A DNA stretch of 61,979 nucleotides, taken from NCBI RefSeq assembly GCF_927798095.1, contig NZ_CAKMMF010000033.1, forward strand, positions 1 through 61,979, written 5' to 3'. The notes beneath the pieces were generated by a model. It saw only the letters and a program-made list of their open reading frames with translations, ran no database searches and was not told where the DNA came from. The stretch's first letter is position 1. Every line of letters starts with the position of its first letter. The position numbers and the translations under genes were made by a program. Source of the DNA: Paenibacillus plantiphilus. GTDB taxonomy: Bacteria; Bacillota; Bacilli; Paenibacillales; Paenibacillaceae. Positions 17,964-27,491 of the stretch are shown piece by piece.

Positions 17964-18362
17964 TTACCAAACGTAGCAGACTACTTCGCCACCAGATTTC
18001 ACTTGGCGAGCTTCTTTATCGGTCATAATCCCTTTGGACGTGGAAATGATCGCCATTCCAAGGCCGCCCAGTACGCGAGGGACTTCATTGCTTTTCGTGT
18101 AGACGCGCAGTCCCGGTTTGCTGATACGTTTCAGGCCGGTAATGACACGCTCTTGGTTAGGGCCGTATTTCAAGAAGATACGGATAATCCCTTGTTTGTT
18201 ATCTTCGATATACTCAGCATCACGGATAAAGCCCTCACGCTTCAAAATTTCAGCGATTTGCTTCTTAACTTTCGAAGCAGGCATTTCAACCGTCTCGTGA
18301 CGAACAACGTTAGCGTTACGAATGCGAGTCAGCATATCTGCGATCGGATCAGACATAACCAT
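17964..18362 (-). CDS. rpsH: 30S ribosomal protein S8
   Basis: The 132-residue protein contains [15 protein letters not shown] and the C-terminal signature [21 protein letters not shown]8 organises the central domain of 16S rRNA and in some bacteria represses the spc operon. AAGGAGG lies 7 to 8 bases upstream of the ATG at 18362. Confidence 0.98.
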   Translation of the reverse strand: MVMSDPIADMLTRIRNANVVRHETVEMPASKVKKQIAEILKREGFIRDAEYIEDNKQGIIRIFLKYGPNQERVITGLKRISKPGLRVYTKSNEVPRVLGGLGMAIISTSKGIMTDKEARQVKSGGEVVCYVW

Positions 18363-18392
18363 TGTATTAACCTCCTTCCCGAACTAGGCTGA

Positions 18393-18578
18393 TTACCAGC
18401 TTGCTTTTTTAACGCCAGGAATCTGGCCTTTGTGTGCTAATTCACGGAAACAAATCCGGCAAATTTTAAACTTTTGCAAAACGGAATGTGGACGGCCGCA
18501 ACGCTCGCAGCGCGTGTATGCACGCACTTTGAATTTTGGTGCTCGTTGCTGCTTGATCTTCATCGAAGTTTTTGCCAC
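18393..18578 (-). CDS. rpsN: 30S ribosomal protein S14, type Z
   Basis: The 61-residue protein carries the zinc-binding pairs CERCG and CRICF. The short length and these cysteines define the zinc-dependent S14Z form, as opposed to the long zinc-free form. It lies between rplE and rpsH. Confidence 0.98.
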   Translation of the reverse strand: MAKTSMKIKQQRAPKFKVRAYTRCERCGRPHSVLQKFKICRICFRELAHKGQIPGVKKASW

Positions 18579-18600
18579 TTGGTATTACACCTCCTGTGGA

Positions 18601-19143
18601 TTACTTCGTAAATGGCATGCCCAGTTGGGTCAGCAATTCACGTGATTCCTCGTCCGTTTTTGCCGTCGTGACGATGACGACGTCCATACCACGCACTTTA
18701 TCAACTTTATCATACTCAATTTCAGGGAAGATAAGTTGCTCTTTCAAGCCCAGTGTATAGTTGCCGCGACCATCGAACGCTTTGTTCGATACACCGCGGA
18801 AATCACGTACGCGAGGAAGAGATACGTTGAACAGTTTGTCAAGGAAGTAGTACATGCGCTCACCGCGCAGCGTTACTTTAACCCCAATTGGCATGTTCTC
18901 GCGAAGTTTGAAGCCCGCGATCGATTTCTTCGCACGAGTTACAACAGGTTTTTGACCTGTAATCAAGCGAAGCTCTTCAACAGCAACATCAAGTACTTTA
19001 GAGTTCGAAACAGCCTCACCCATACCAATGTTGATGACGACTTTCTCAACCTTAGGCACTTGCATTACTGTCGTATAGTTGAACTTCTGCATCAATGCAG
19101 GAGTAATTTCATTCAAGAAACGATCTTTCATTCTTGCTGCCAT
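18601..19143 (-). CDS. rplE: 50S ribosomal protein L5
   Basis: The 180-residue protein contains [35 protein letters not shown] and [17 protein letters not shown], as in L5 of the central protuberance. It binds 5S rRNA with L18. Length and position after rplX are normal. Confidence 0.98.
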   Translation of the reverse strand: MAARMKDRFLNEITPALMQKFNYTTVMQVPKVEKVVINIGMGEAVSNSKVLDVAVEELRLITGQKPVVTRAKKSIAGFKLRENMPIGVKVTLRGERMYYFLDKLFNVSLPRVRDFRGVSNKAFDGRGNYTLGLKEQLIFPEIEYDKVDKVRGMDVVIVTTAKTDEESRELLTQLGMPFTK

Positions 19144-19174
19144 GGTTCATGGTCCTCCTTTCTCTAACGGTCAA

Positions 19175-19528
19175 TTAATCGATAACTTCTCCGGATCTTT
19201 TGGCGATCCGAACTTTTTTGCCGTTGTCGAGCACTTTGTATCCGATACGAGTTACTTTACCGCTCTTCGGATCAACGTGCATCACGTTCGAAACGTGAAT
19301 TGGCGCTTCTTGCTCAACGATGCCACCCTGCGGATTTTGCTGGGAAGGACGCGTATGCTTCTTCACCATGTTAACGCCTTCGACGAGTACGCGATTCTCA
19401 CGTGGATACGCTGCAATGACACGGCCTTTCTTGCCTTTGTCTTTACCAGTAATCACGATAATCGAGTCGTCTTTCTTCACGTGCAATTTATTGTTGTGTG
19501 ATTCCAACACTTTTTTCACCTTTGGCAT
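19175..19528 (-). CDS. rplX: 50S ribosomal protein L24
   Basis: The 117-residue protein has an N-terminal KOW motif, [20 protein letters not shown], followed by [20 protein letters not shown]24 starts 50S assembly by binding the 5' end of 23S rRNA. It lies between rplN and rplE. Confidence 0.98.
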   Translation of the reverse strand: MPKVKKVLESHNNKLHVKKDDSIIVITGKDKGKKGRVIAAYPRENRVLVEGVNMVKKHTRPSQQNPQGGIVEQEAPIHVSNVMHVDPKSGKVTRIGYKVLDNGKKVRIAKRSGEVID

Positions 19529-19578
19529 GAGTTACACCTCCTGCATCTTGCGCTAATACGCAAGTAAATTTCGGCTTA

Positions 19579-19947
19579 TTAAATAACTTCCGGAGCTAGG
19601 GATACGATTTTCATAAAGTCACGATCGCGGAGTTCGCGAGCAACTGGTCCGAAAATACGAGTACCACGCGGGCTCTTATCTTCTTTCACGATTACAGCTG
19701 CATTCTCATCAAACGCGATGTAAGAACCGTCTTTACGGCGCACCGCACGTTTCGTACGCACGATAACCGCTTTAACAACATCACCTTTTTTGACAACGCC
19801 ACCTGGTGTTGCTTGTTTAACGGAGCAGACGACCAGATCACCGATGTGTGCTACACGACGTCCAGTACCACCTAGCACACGAATACACATTAATTCTTTT
19901 GCGCCAGAGTTATCAGCAACACTCATACGTGTAAATGGTTGAATCAT
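19579..19947 (-). CDS. rplN: 50S ribosomal protein L14
   Basis: The 122-residue protein starts [20 protein letters not shown] and contains the L14 signature around [14 protein letters not shown] and [14 protein letters not shown]. It is one of the most conserved 50S proteins and sits at the interface with L19. It lies between rpsQ and rplX. Confidence 0.98.
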   Translation of the reverse strand: MIQPFTRMSVADNSGAKELMCIRVLGGTGRRVAHIGDLVVCSVKQATPGGVVKKGDVVKAVIVRTKRAVRRKDGSYIAFDENAAVIVKEDKSPRGTRIFGPVARELRDRDFMKIVSLAPEVI

Positions 19948-19988
19948 TTCAACGTCCTCCTTTCGGGAAAATGCTTAGAAAAGCATTT

Positions 19989-20252
19989 TTACAGAATAAC
20001 AGCTACTTCAACGATTTCGACCAGGCGGAACCGTTTATCTTTCGAAAGCGGACGAGTTTCCATGATTTTGACTACGTCGCCGATTTTGGCTTCGTTGTTC
20101 TCGTCATGCGCTTTGAATTTTTTCGTATACTTGATGCGTTTATGGTACAGATCGTGTTTTTTGTAAGTCTCGATTGCTACAACGATCGTCTTGTCCATTT
20201 TATCGCTTACGACTTTACCAACTTGAACTTTGCGGGCATTGCGTTCGCTCAT
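19989..20252 (-). CDS. rpsQ: 30S ribosomal protein S17
   Basis: The 87-residue OB-fold protein contains [20 protein letters not shown] and [20 protein letters not shown], as expected of S17. It follows rpmC in the normal L16-L29-S17 order. Confidence 0.98.
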   Translation of the reverse strand: MSERNARKVQVGKVVSDKMDKTIVVAIETYKKHDLYHKRIKYTKKFKAHDENNEAKIGDVVKIMETRPLSKDKRFRLVEIVEVAVIL

Positions 20253-20304
20253 GTTCTTCCTCCTTCCTTACTATACCGTTTCGTTATTATTCACGGACAA
20301 TCAA

Positions 20305-20505
20305 CTAGCTGCTGATTCCCAGTTCTCTTTCACGTAGAACGGTTTTGGCACGAGCTATTTCCTTCCGCACATCACGGATGCGCGTTGGGTTCTCCAATTG
20401 ACCGGTAGCCAATTGAAAACGAAGGTTGAAAAGCTCTTCTTTAAATCCAGCAACTTTTTGCTCGATCTCAGTAGAGGTCAGGTTGCGCAATTCATTAGCT
20501 TTCAT
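20305..20505 (-). CDS. rpmC: 50S ribosomal protein L29
   Basis: The 66-residue helical protein starts [20 protein letters not shown] and contains [20 protein letters not shown], the L29 signature. Its start overlaps the end of rplP by 11 bases, so translation is probably coupled. L29 lies near the peptide exit tunnel. Confidence 0.98.
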   Translation of the reverse strand: MKANELRNLTSTEIEQKVAGFKEELFNLRFQLATGQLENPTRIRDVRKEIARAKTVLRERELGISS

Positions 20506-20929
20506 TTGCTTCACCACCCACTTCTTCGCGTTTCACGAACTTCGTTTTGATCGGGAGTTTGTGAGCAGCAAGACGCATAGCTTCGCGAGCGATCTCTTCG
20601 CTTACACCAGCAAGCTCAAACAAAATTTTACCCGGTTTAACGACTGCAACCCATTTTTCCACATTACCTTTACCGCTACCCATCCGCACCTCAAGAGGTT
20701 TTTGAGTAATCGGTTTGTCTGGGAATACTTTAATCCACACTTTACCGCCACGACGGATGTAACGAGTCATCGCGATACGAGCAGCTTCGATCTGACGGTT
20801 CGTGATCCATGAAGGCTCCATTGCTTGCAGGCCGAATTCACCGAAGTTAACTGTCGTTCCGCCTTTAGCGCGACCTTTCATGTGACCGCGTTGTTGCTTA
20901 CGATGTTTGACACGTTTTGGTACCAACAT
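20495..20929 (-). CDS. rplP: 50S ribosomal protein L16
   Basis: The 144-residue protein starts [20 protein letters not shown] and has the signatures [16 protein letters not shown] and [20 protein letters not shown]16 shapes the A-site tRNA path. It overlaps rpmC. Confidence 0.98.
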   Translation of the reverse strand: MLVPKRVKHRKQQRGHMKGRAKGGTTVNFGEFGLQAMEPSWITNRQIEAARIAMTRYIRRGGKVWIKVFPDKPITQKPLEVRMGSGKGNVEKWVAVVKPGKILFELAGVSEEIAREAMRLAAHKLPIKTKFVKREEVGGEANES

Positions 20930-20931
20930 GA

Positions 20932-21594
20932 TTAGTTGCCTCCTTCCTGCGGAGCTTTCTTCTTAGGTGGAAGGATTTCACCGCGATAGATCCATACTTT
21001 TACGCCGATACGACCATAAGTCGTATGTGCTTCCGCTGTACCGTAGTCAATATCAGCACGCAACGTATGAAGTGGAACTGTACCTTCGCTATAGCCTTCC
21101 GAACGAGCAATCTCAGCGCCGCCGAGACGTCCGCTAACAGCTGTTTTAATTCCTTTAGCACCGGAACGAATCGTCCGTTGAATCGATTGTTTCATTGCAC
21201 GACGGAACGAAATACGACGCTCCAATTGTTGTGCGATGCTCTCTGCAACCAAGATTGCATCCAATTCAGGATGTTTGATCTCAGCGATATTGATATGGAC
21301 TTTTTTGCCTTTAGCAATCTTGGAAACCTCGGAACGAAGGTTCTCAACCTCGGAACCGCCTTTACCAATTACCATACCAGGCTTAGCCGTATTGATCGTC
21401 ACGTTAACGCGGTTAGCTGCGCGCTCAATTTCAAAGCGGGAAACAGCTGCGTCCTTCAACTTGTTTTTCAAGTACTCACGAATTTTTACGTCTTCCATGA
21501 GCAGATCACCAAAGTCTTTGCCAGCGTACCATTTGGATTCCCAATCCCGAATGATACCGACACGAAGACCGACTGGATTTACCTTTTGACCCAC
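20932..21594 (-). CDS. rpsC: 30S ribosomal protein S3
   Basis: The 220-residue protein has a KH domain with [20 protein letters not shown] and the C-terminal S3 domain with [19 protein letters not shown]3 lies at the mRNA entry channel and has helicase activity there. It ends two bases before rplP begins. Confidence 0.98.
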   Translation of the reverse strand: MGQKVNPVGLRVGIIRDWESKWYAGKDFGDLLMEDVKIREYLKNKLKDAAVSRFEIERAANRVNVTINTAKPGMVIGKGGSEVENLRSEVSKIAKGKKVHINIAEIKHPELDAILVAESIAQQLERRISFRRAMKQSIQRTIRSGAKGIKTAVSGRLGGAEIARSEGYSEGTVPLHTLRADIDYGTAEAHTTYGRIGVKVWIYRGEILPPKKKAPQEGGN

Positions 21595-21607
21595 ACGTTA
21601 TCCCTCC

Positions 21608-21943
21608 TTATTTCTCAGATACCACCAATGTGATGTGGCTGGTTCTTTTGTTAATCCGGCTAGCGCGACCCATAGCACGCGGACGGAAGCGTTTCATAGT
21701 TGGTCCTTGATTCACAAATACTTGTGATACGACCAATTTATTAACGTCCAGCTGGAAATTATGATCTGCATTAGCGATTGCAGAATTAAGCAACTTCTCC
21801 ACGATCGGGGAAGCTGATTTCGGCGTATGACGCAGAATCGCAATTGCTTCGCCAACTTGCTTGCCGCGGATTAGATCCACAACCAACTGGGCTTTACGAG
21901 GAGCAATGCGAATGTTATTAGCGAACGCTTTAGCTTGTTGCAT
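21608..21943 (-). CDS. rplV: 50S ribosomal protein L22
   Basis: The 111-residue protein contains [20 protein letters not shown] and [20 protein letters not shown], which forms the tunnel loop. I chose ATG at 21943 ([10 protein letters not shown]). The in-frame ATG at 21961 is part of the ATGAAAGGAGG ribosome binding site. Confidence 0.98.
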   Translation of the reverse strand: MQQAKAFANNIRIAPRKAQLVVDLIRGKQVGEAIAILRHTPKSASPIVEKLLNSAIANADHNFQLDVNKLVVSQVFVNQGPTMKRFRPRAMGRASRINKRTSHITLVVSEK

Positions 21944-21985
21944 GGATGAACCTCCTTTCATTCATTAGAAGCTATCAATTAACGA

Positions 21986-22267
21986 TTAACGACGGCCTGT
22001 TTTCTTATCGTCGTTACCGTGACCTTTGTAAGAACGCGTCGGTGCAAACTCACCGAGTTTGTGTCCAACCATATCTTCCGTCACATACACTGGCACATGC
22101 TTGCGACCGTCATAAACAGCGAAAGTGTGGCCGATGAATTGCGGGAAAATCGTCGAACGGCGAGACCAGGTTTTAACAACAACCTTCTTCTCAGTCTCGT
22201 TCAATACCTCAACTTTTTTCAACAGGTAACCGTCAATAAACGGTCCTTTTTTCAAACTGCGACCCAT
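21986..22267 (-). CDS. rpsS: 30S ribosomal protein S19
   Basis: The 93-residue protein starts [20 protein letters not shown] and contains the signature [19 protein letters not shown]. As in rplV, an apparent upstream ATG at 22285 belongs to the ATGAAAGGAGG ribosome binding site. A perfect hairpin lies just upstream, between rplB and rpsS. Confidence 0.98.
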   Translation of the reverse strand: MGRSLKKGPFIDGYLLKKVEVLNETEKKVVVKTWSRRSTIFPQFIGHTFAVYDGRKHVPVYVTEDMVGHKLGEFAPTRSYKGHGNDDKKTGRR

Positions 22268-22294
22268 GGATGATCCTCCCTTCACGCTAGCATT

Positions 22295-22316
22295 GCATGA
22301 CGCGTATGCGTCATGC
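22295..22316. repeat. perfect hairpin between rplB and rpsS
   Basis: GCATGACGC and GCGTCATGC form a perfect 9-base-pair stem around GTAT in the 54-base spacer. No T tract follows, so it is not a standard terminator. It could be a processing or stability element. Confidence 0.6.
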
Positions 22317-22321
22317 GACTA

Positions 22322-23152
22322 TTACTTCGTACGACGACGAACGATATATTGGCTTGACGCTTTTTTCTTTTTGCGAGTTTTGAATCCGAGTGTTGGTTTG
22401 CCCCATGGTGACATCGGAGATTTACGTCCGATTGGCGCACGACCTTCACCACCACCGTGTGGGTGATCGTTCGGGTTCATTACAACACCACGTACTTCTG
22501 GGCGTTTGCCAAGCCAACGGGAACGTCCGGCTTTACCGATTTTCACGAGCTCGTGATCCTCGTTGCCTACAGAACCGATTGTTGCACGGCAAGTTTTCAG
22601 AATGCGGCGTACTTCACCGGAGGACAAGCGGATTGTTACATAGCTTTCTTCTTTACCGAGCAGTTGTGCTTCTGTGCCTGCTGCACGAACCAACTGTCCG
22701 CCTTTACCAGGCTTCATCTCGATATTGTGGATAACTGTACCAACCGGAATGTTCTCAAGCGGCATAGCGTTGCCGATTTTAATATCTGAACCAGCGCCTG
22801 AAACGATTTGAGCGCCGACTTTCAGACCTTTAGGAGCGATGATGTAACGTTTTTCTCCATCCACATAGTGGATAAGCGCAATGTTCGACGTACGGTTTGG
22901 ATCGTACTCGATCGATGCTACATTACCAACAACGCCGTCCTTGTTACGTTTGAAGTCGATGATCCGGTATTTACGTTTATGGCCGCCACCATGATGGCGA
23001 ACCGTAATTTTACCTTGATTGTTGCGACCTGCTTTTTTGAAAAGCGGTGCAAGAAGTGATTTCTCCGGTGTACTTGTCGTAATCTCTTCGAATGTCGAGA
23101 CGGACATGCCACGACGTGCTGGAGATGTCGGTTTATACTTCTTGATTGGCAC
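22322..23152 (-). CDS. rplB: 50S ribosomal protein L2
   Basis: The 276-residue protein has the RNA-binding segments [17 protein letters not shown] and [20 protein letters not shown] and the peptidyl-transferase-proximal loop [17 protein letters not shown] with the key His. Length is normal. It follows rplW. Confidence 0.99.
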   Translation of the reverse strand: MPIKKYKPTSPARRGMSVSTFEEITTSTPEKSLLAPLFKKAGRNNQGKITVRHHGGGHKRKYRIIDFKRNKDGVVGNVASIEYDPNRTSNIALIHYVDGEKRYIIAPKGLKVGAQIVSGAGSDIKIGNAMPLENIPVGTVIHNIEMKPGKGGQLVRAAGTEAQLLGKEESYVTIRLSSGEVRRILKTCRATIGSVGNEDHELVKIGKAGRSRWLGKRPEVRGVVMNPNDHPHGGGEGRAPIGRKSPMSPWGKPTLGFKTRKKKKASSQYIVRRRTK

Positions 23153-23223
23153 TTCGATTCCCTCCTTAACCGATTTCTTGCGGTTTATCCACAGGCAGAG
23201 CCATCAGGCTCTACTCCTGCAAA

Positions 23224-23514
23224 CTAAACCGATTCGAAAAATTCTAGTTCGTTGCTTTCAGCGCTCAATTGCACGATCGCCTTTTTCCATTCGGACGTAT
23301 ATCCACTATGTTTGCCATAACGCTTAGGCTTAGCCGGCATACGCATTGTGTTAACAAACGCAACTTTTACGTTGAAGATTTGCTCGATAGCTTGTTTGAT
23401 ATGTGTTTTGTTCGCACGCAAGTCGACTTCGAACACATAGCGTTTATCAGCCATAAGCTCACTCGTTTGTTCCGTAATGATCGGGCGCTTGATAAGATCG
23501 CGTGGATTCTTCAT
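23224..23514 (-). CDS. rplW: 50S ribosomal protein L23
   Basis: The 96-residue protein starts [20 protein letters not shown] and contains FEVDLRANKTHIKQAIEQIF. L23 is the docking site for trigger factor and SRP at the tunnel exit. It overlaps the rplD stop by one base. Confidence 0.98.
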   Translation of the reverse strand: MKNPRDLIKRPIITEQTSELMADKRYVFEVDLRANKTHIKQAIEQIFNVKVAFVNTMRMPAKPKRYGKHSGYTSEWKKAIVQLSAESNELEFFESV

Positions 23515-24137
23515 TACGCAAGCACCTCCTGTACTTTCTCAACTGCTTCTTTGGTAATAATAAGCTTGTCATATACAAGCACATCCAGAACATTAATGCC
23601 ATCAGCTGCAACGATCTTGATTCCCGGAATGTTACGAGCGGACAATGCAACATTGTCTTCGTAATTAGCCGTTACTACAAGCGCTTTGCGAGCAACTTTC
23701 AGGTTGTTAAGGATTGATGCGAACTCTTTTGTCTTCGGCTGCGAGAGAGCCAGTTGATCCAATACGATGATGTCATTGTCGATCACCTTCGAAGACAGAG
23801 CAGATTTGATTGCCAAACGGCGAACCTTCTTCGGCAATTTGAAGCCGTAGCTGCGAGGAGTCGGTCCGAAAACCGTACCGCCGCCAACCCATTGCGGGGA
23901 GCGAATGCTACCTTGACGCGCGCGTCCTGTTCCTTTTTGTTTCCAAGGCTTGCGACCGCCGCCGCGTACTTCGGAGCGCCCTTTTGTCTTATGCGTACCT
24001 CTGCGTTCTGCAGCTTGCTGCAACAGAACTGCGCTGTGCAAGACGTGTACGTTCGGTTGAATTCCGAATATCGTTTCGGACAATTCAACTTCGCCCACTT
24101 GCGAGCCGTTCACGCTATAAAGTGCTACTTTCGGCAT
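23514..24137 (-). CDS. rplD: 50S ribosomal protein L4
   Basis: The 207-residue protein has the extended tunnel loop with [20 protein letters not shown] and ends in a conserved alpha/beta domain. In Escherichia coli L4 represses the S10 operon, and Bacillus uses other means. It lies between rplC and rplW. Confidence 0.98.
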   Translation of the reverse strand: MPKVALYSVNGSQVGEVELSETIFGIQPNVHVLHSAVLLQQAAERRGTHKTKGRSEVRGGGRKPWKQKGTGRARQGSIRSPQWVGGGTVFGPTPRSYGFKLPKKVRRLAIKSALSSKVIDNDIIVLDQLALSQPKTKEFASILNNLKVARKALVVTANYEDNVALSARNIPGIKIVAADGINVLDVLVYDKLIITKEAVEKVQEVLA

Positions 24138-24165
24138 TGCTTGTTCCTCCTTTCTTTAGAAGCGA

Positions 24166-24789
24166 TTATTTCTTCACCGTTAATTTAACTTTAACGAAGC
24201 TGTTTTTAGGACCTGGAATCGAACCTTTTACGAGCAGCACATTGCGTTCTGCATCGACGCGTACAATTTCAAGATTTTGAATTGTAACCGTTTCGTTACC
24301 CATATGTCCTGGAAGGCGTTTGCCTTTAGGAACGCGGTTCGCTTGGATGGAACCCATCGAACCTGGTCCACGATGATAACGGGAACCATGAGACATTGGT
24401 CCACGAGTTTGGTTCCAACGTTTGATAACACCTTGGAATCCTTTACCTTTGGAAATACCCGTTACGTCAACGAATTCGCCAGCAGCGAACAAGTCAGCTT
24501 TCAATTGTTGGCCAACTTCATATTCACCGATGTTAATGCCGCGAATCTCACGAACGTAGCGCTTAGGAGTCGAATCAGCTTTCTTGGCGTGACCGACTTC
24601 CGGTTTAGTTGCTCTACTAGCTTTCTTATCGGAGAAACCAATTTGAACAGACTCATAGCCATCGTTCTCTTGGTCTTTCTTTTGTAGAACAACACACGGA
24701 CCTGCTTCAATTACCGTTACAGGTATAACGTTACCCTCAGCGGTAAACACTTGCGTCATTCCTAGTTTTTTACCTAAGATACCCTTCAT
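24166..24789 (-). CDS. rplC: 50S ribosomal protein L3
   Basis: The 207-residue protein starts [20 protein letters not shown] and contains [20 protein letters not shown] and the conserved Gln used for methylation in some bacteria. It follows rpsJ. Confidence 0.98.
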   Translation of the reverse strand: MKGILGKKLGMTQVFTAEGNVIPVTVIEAGPCVVLQKKDQENDGYESVQIGFSDKKASRATKPEVGHAKKADSTPKRYVREIRGINIGEYEVGQQLKADLFAAGEFVDVTGISKGKGFQGVIKRWNQTRGPMSHGSRYHRGPGSMGSIQANRVPKGKRLPGHMGNETVTIQNLEIVRVDAERNVLLVKGSIPGPKNSFVKVKLTVKK

Positions 24790-24824
24790 GTTGACACCTC
24801 ATTTCCTTCCTGCATTATGCTGTA

Positions 24825-25250
<426 letters not shown>

Positions 25251-25268
25251 TCACAGACCAACTTCACT

Positions 25269-25297
25269 ATTATATCTAAATCGATGGGTGAATGCAA
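25269..25297 (-). promoter_or_regulatory. sigma-A promoter of the S10-spc-alpha super-operon
   Basis: On the minus strand TTGCAT and TATAAT are separated by 17 bases. The start point would be near 25262, giving a leader of about 130 bases. No other strong promoter is visible between tuf and rpsJ on this strand. Confidence 0.8.
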
Positions 25298-25314
25298 CAA
25301 CTAAATTAGGCACT

Positions 25315-25491
25315 TGATTGTGATGAATTTAGGGGCGCTGCGCGGGGCAATAAACGGTCTGCGGCCGCTGTTGCGATCATGTTGCTTCATTATAACAGTG
25401 ACCCAAGGTGGCAACATGATCGCAAAGGCGGCTCGTAAACTCTCCGACTCGTTTATTGCTCTGCTTCGCTTCCCCATATTCATCAAGATCA
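25315..25491. repeat. large interrupted palindrome
   Basis: Two arms of 71 and 81 bases are inverted copies of each other around a 25-base loop (25386-25410). The inner 15 bases, TTGCGATCATGTTGC and its complement, are perfect. GCAATAAACG and TGATGAAT blocks also match, and the right arm has about 10 extra bases. Because of the symmetry, opposite-strand reading frames start with similar residues (M-I-x-M-N-x-G). It could be a miniature mobile element, a fold-back RNA or an old inverted duplication. Confidence 0.85.
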
Positions 25492-25749
25492 CTACGCGCT
25501 AATCGCGCATCTAAGAAAAACAAGACTGCATTATTATCAGTATTGCAGCTGTATTGGATTCTTAAACAGTCGCAGTGCGATGGATATTTACTCTGCTTCT
25601 TCTATATATAATGAAGTAATGGCGCAGCATTGCAGCTATCATCAATTAACTGTCGCTACTTTCTACTGTTTGCCGTTCCGCTTCTACGCCGCACGGTAGG
25701 GCGAGATGCTGTCCCTTCGATAGAGCCACCTTCGTTCATTCACTCTACC
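25492..25749. other. gene-free spacer segment, tuf-rpsJ region
   Basis: This segment has no credible gene, no good ribosome binding site and no complete promoter. It is AT-richer than its surroundings at the left and contains short repeats of ATTGCAGCT near 25541 and 25632. I see nothing else that can be named. Confidence 0.5.
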
Positions 25750-25936
25750 TTAAGACGATATTTCCTGCTTATACGAGTGAGCCGACACTTTCGACGTAGC
25801 TGTTAGCCGATTTTATCCGCTTAATGTCTGTCCCGATGCGACCTTTTACCGCGCAGTCCGGATTTAAGACGATTTTTCCTGCTTACACAGCTCAAACACA
25901 AACTCCCAGATGCTATAAGCCAATTTTATCTGCTTA
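25750..25936. repeat. alternating A-B-A-B short repeat array
   Basis: Four related 21-22-base units start at 25750, 25803, 25864 and 25916. Units 1 and 3 read TTAAGACGAT(A/T)TTTCCTGCTTA and differ at one base. Units 2 and 4 read T(T/A)AGCC(G/A)ATTTTATC(C/T)GCTTA and differ at three. Each unit ends in inverted TAAG(C)/(G)CTTA. The whole pair repeats with a 113-114-base period, so a duplication is likely. Spacers are 27-40 bases and unrelated. Confidence 0.8.
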
Positions 25937-25939
25937 ACC

Positions 25940-25987
25940 TCTCCGATTGAAACAGAATGAAGTAGATTCACACCGCTCAATCGGAGA
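25940..25987. repeat. perfect 11-bp inverted repeat
   Basis: TCTCCGATTGA (25940-25950) and TCAATCGGAGA (25977-25987) are exact complements around a 26-base loop. The loop holds a small GAAT/ATTC pair. No T tract follows on either strand. Confidence 0.75.
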
Positions 25988-26020
25988 CTCGCCCACTTGA
26001 CTACTTGCTGCTATACCACC

Positions 26021-26068
26021 CTCAACGAAGGAGCGATCTGTCGTTCTACCAGCCGAGCTATGTGCCCC
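26021..26068 (-). other. tRNA-like 5' half, probably a remnant
   Basis: On the minus strand GGGGCACATAGCTCGGCTGG followed by TAGAAC looks like a tRNA acceptor strand and D arm. After this no proper anticodon stem, T arm or 3' acceptor strand follows. It is probably a decayed tRNA gene or a chance resemblance. Confidence 0.4.
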
Positions 26069-26111
26069 AGGCTATTTGCTGCTTATTTGCGCTGAAGGTT
26101 CACTGGGCAAA

Positions 26112-26143
26112 CAAAAGACCCTCACCGAAGTGAGGGCCTTTCT
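26112..26143 (-). terminator. terminator after tuf
   Basis: CCCTCAC and GTGAGGG form a perfect 7-base-pair stem around CGAA, with flanking G/A and T/C bases. On the minus strand TCTTTTG follows. It ends the str operon before the repeat-rich spacer. Confidence 0.85.
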
Positions 26144-26178
26144 ACCATTATAATGAGCGCGGCTGATGCCGGGCTTTA

Positions 26179-27369
26179 TTATTTTTGGATGGATGCTACT
26201 GCGCCAGCGCCTACAGTACGGCCGCCTTCGCGGATTGCGAAGCGAGTTCCATCTTCAACAGCGATAGGAGCGATAAGCTCAACCGTTACTGTGATGTTAT
26301 CGCCAGGCATTACCATCTCAGTGCCTTCTGGCAGGTTGATGATACCCGTTACGTCAGTTGTACGGAAGTAGAACTGTGGACGGTAGCCAGTGAAGAAAGG
26401 CTTGTGACGGCCACCCTCTTCTTTAGTCAAAACGTAGATTTGAGCAGTAAAGTTCGTGTGTGGTTTAACGGAACCCGGCTTAGCCAATACTTGGCCACGC
26501 TCGATGTCAGCACGGTCTACACCACGAAGCAATGCGCCAATGTTGTCGCCAGCTTGAGCGGAGTCAAGCAATTTGCGGAACATTTCTACGCCTGTTACTA
26601 CGCATTTGCGAGTTTCTTCAACTAGACCGATGATTTCGATCTCGTCGCCTACTTTAACAACGCCACGCTCTACACGGCCAGTAGCAACTGTACCGCGACC
26701 TGTGATCGTGAATACGTCCTCAACCGGCATAAGGAAAGGTTTGTCCGTATCGCGCTCAGGAGTTGGGATGTAAGTATCAACTTGCTCGAACAGCTCAACG
26801 ATTTTGTCAGCCCATGCACCATCTGGGTTTTGCAATGCTTCACGAGCAGCACCACGGATGATTGGCGTATCGTCGCCTGGGAACTCATATTCGTTAAGAA
26901 GGTCGCGAACTTCCATCTCAACCAATTCAAGAAGCTCATCATCTTCAACCATGTCGCATTTGTTCAAGAATACGACGATGTAAGGAACACCTACTTGTTT
27001 GGAAAGCAGGATGTGCTCACGAGTTTGTGGCATTGGACCGTCAGCTGCGGACACAACGAGGATTGCTCCGTCCATTTGTGCAGCACCAGTGATCATGTTC
27101 TTAACGTAGTCGGCGTGACCCGGGCAGTCAACGTGAGCATAGTGACGGTTAGGCGTCTCATACTCAACGTGAGCTGTCGAGATCGTGATACCGCGCTCGC
27201 GCTCTTCTGGAGCTTTGTCGATTTGGTCGAATGCTACTGCAGCTCCACCATAACGCTTGGAAAGAACTGTCGTGATAGCAGCAGTCAAAGTTGTTTTACC
27301 ATGGTCAACGTGACCGATTGTACCGATATTAACGTGCGGTTTATTACGTTCAAATTTTGCCTTAGCCAT
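26179..27369 (-). CDS. tuf: elongation factor Tu
   Basis: The 396-residue GTPase delivers aminoacyl-tRNA. It has the P loop [10 protein letters not shown], the switch motif [17 protein letters not shown] for guanine, and the three-domain EF-Tu layout ending [17 protein letters not shown]. It is the last gene of the str operon and has its own upstream promoter. Confidence 0.99.
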   Translation of the reverse strand: MAKAKFERNKPHVNIGTIGHVDHGKTTLTAAITTVLSKRYGGAAVAFDQIDKAPEERERGITISTAHVEYETPNRHYAHVDCPGHADYVKNMITGAAQMDGAILVVSAADGPMPQTREHILLSKQVGVPYIVVFLNKCDMVEDDELLELVEMEVRDLLNEYEFPGDDTPIIRGAAREALQNPDGAWADKIVELFEQVDTYIPTPERDTDKPFLMPVEDVFTITGRGTVATGRVERGVVKVGDEIEIIGLVEETRKCVVTGVEMFRKLLDSAQAGDNIGALLRGVDRADIERGQVLAKPGSVKPHTNFTAQIYVLTKEEGGRHKPFFTGYRPQFYFRTTDVTGIINLPEGTEMVMPGDNITVTVELIAPIAVEDGTRFAIREGGRTVGAGAVASIQK

Positions 27370-27395
27370 TGAACTTAATCCTCCTTAATATATAG

Positions 27396-27424
27396 AAAAT
27401 ATGTGATAGGTCGAATTCGGTCAA
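27396..27424 (-). promoter_or_regulatory. candidate internal promoter of tuf
   Basis: On the minus strand TTGACC and TATTTT are separated by 17 bases in the 122-base fusA-tuf spacer. It would raise tuf expression above the rest of the operon. It sits only about 20 bases upstream of the ribosome binding site. Confidence 0.5.
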
Positions 27425-27491
27425 CCTGCTGGCTTTCCCTTCATTCGACCAAGTACTGCTTATTACAGATGCTGCTTGTCAAAGGCTGCTA

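Noticed and set aside
25301..25502. Two overlapping opposite-strand ORFs of about 60 residues with similar starts (M-I-x-M-N-x-G)
   Set aside because: The likeness is explained by the palindrome itself. Neither has a good ribosome binding site or protein-like composition.
25750..25936. Possible CRISPR array
   Set aside because: Only four degenerate units of two types, with uneven spacers and no cas genes. The 113-base period points to duplication of an A-B pair.
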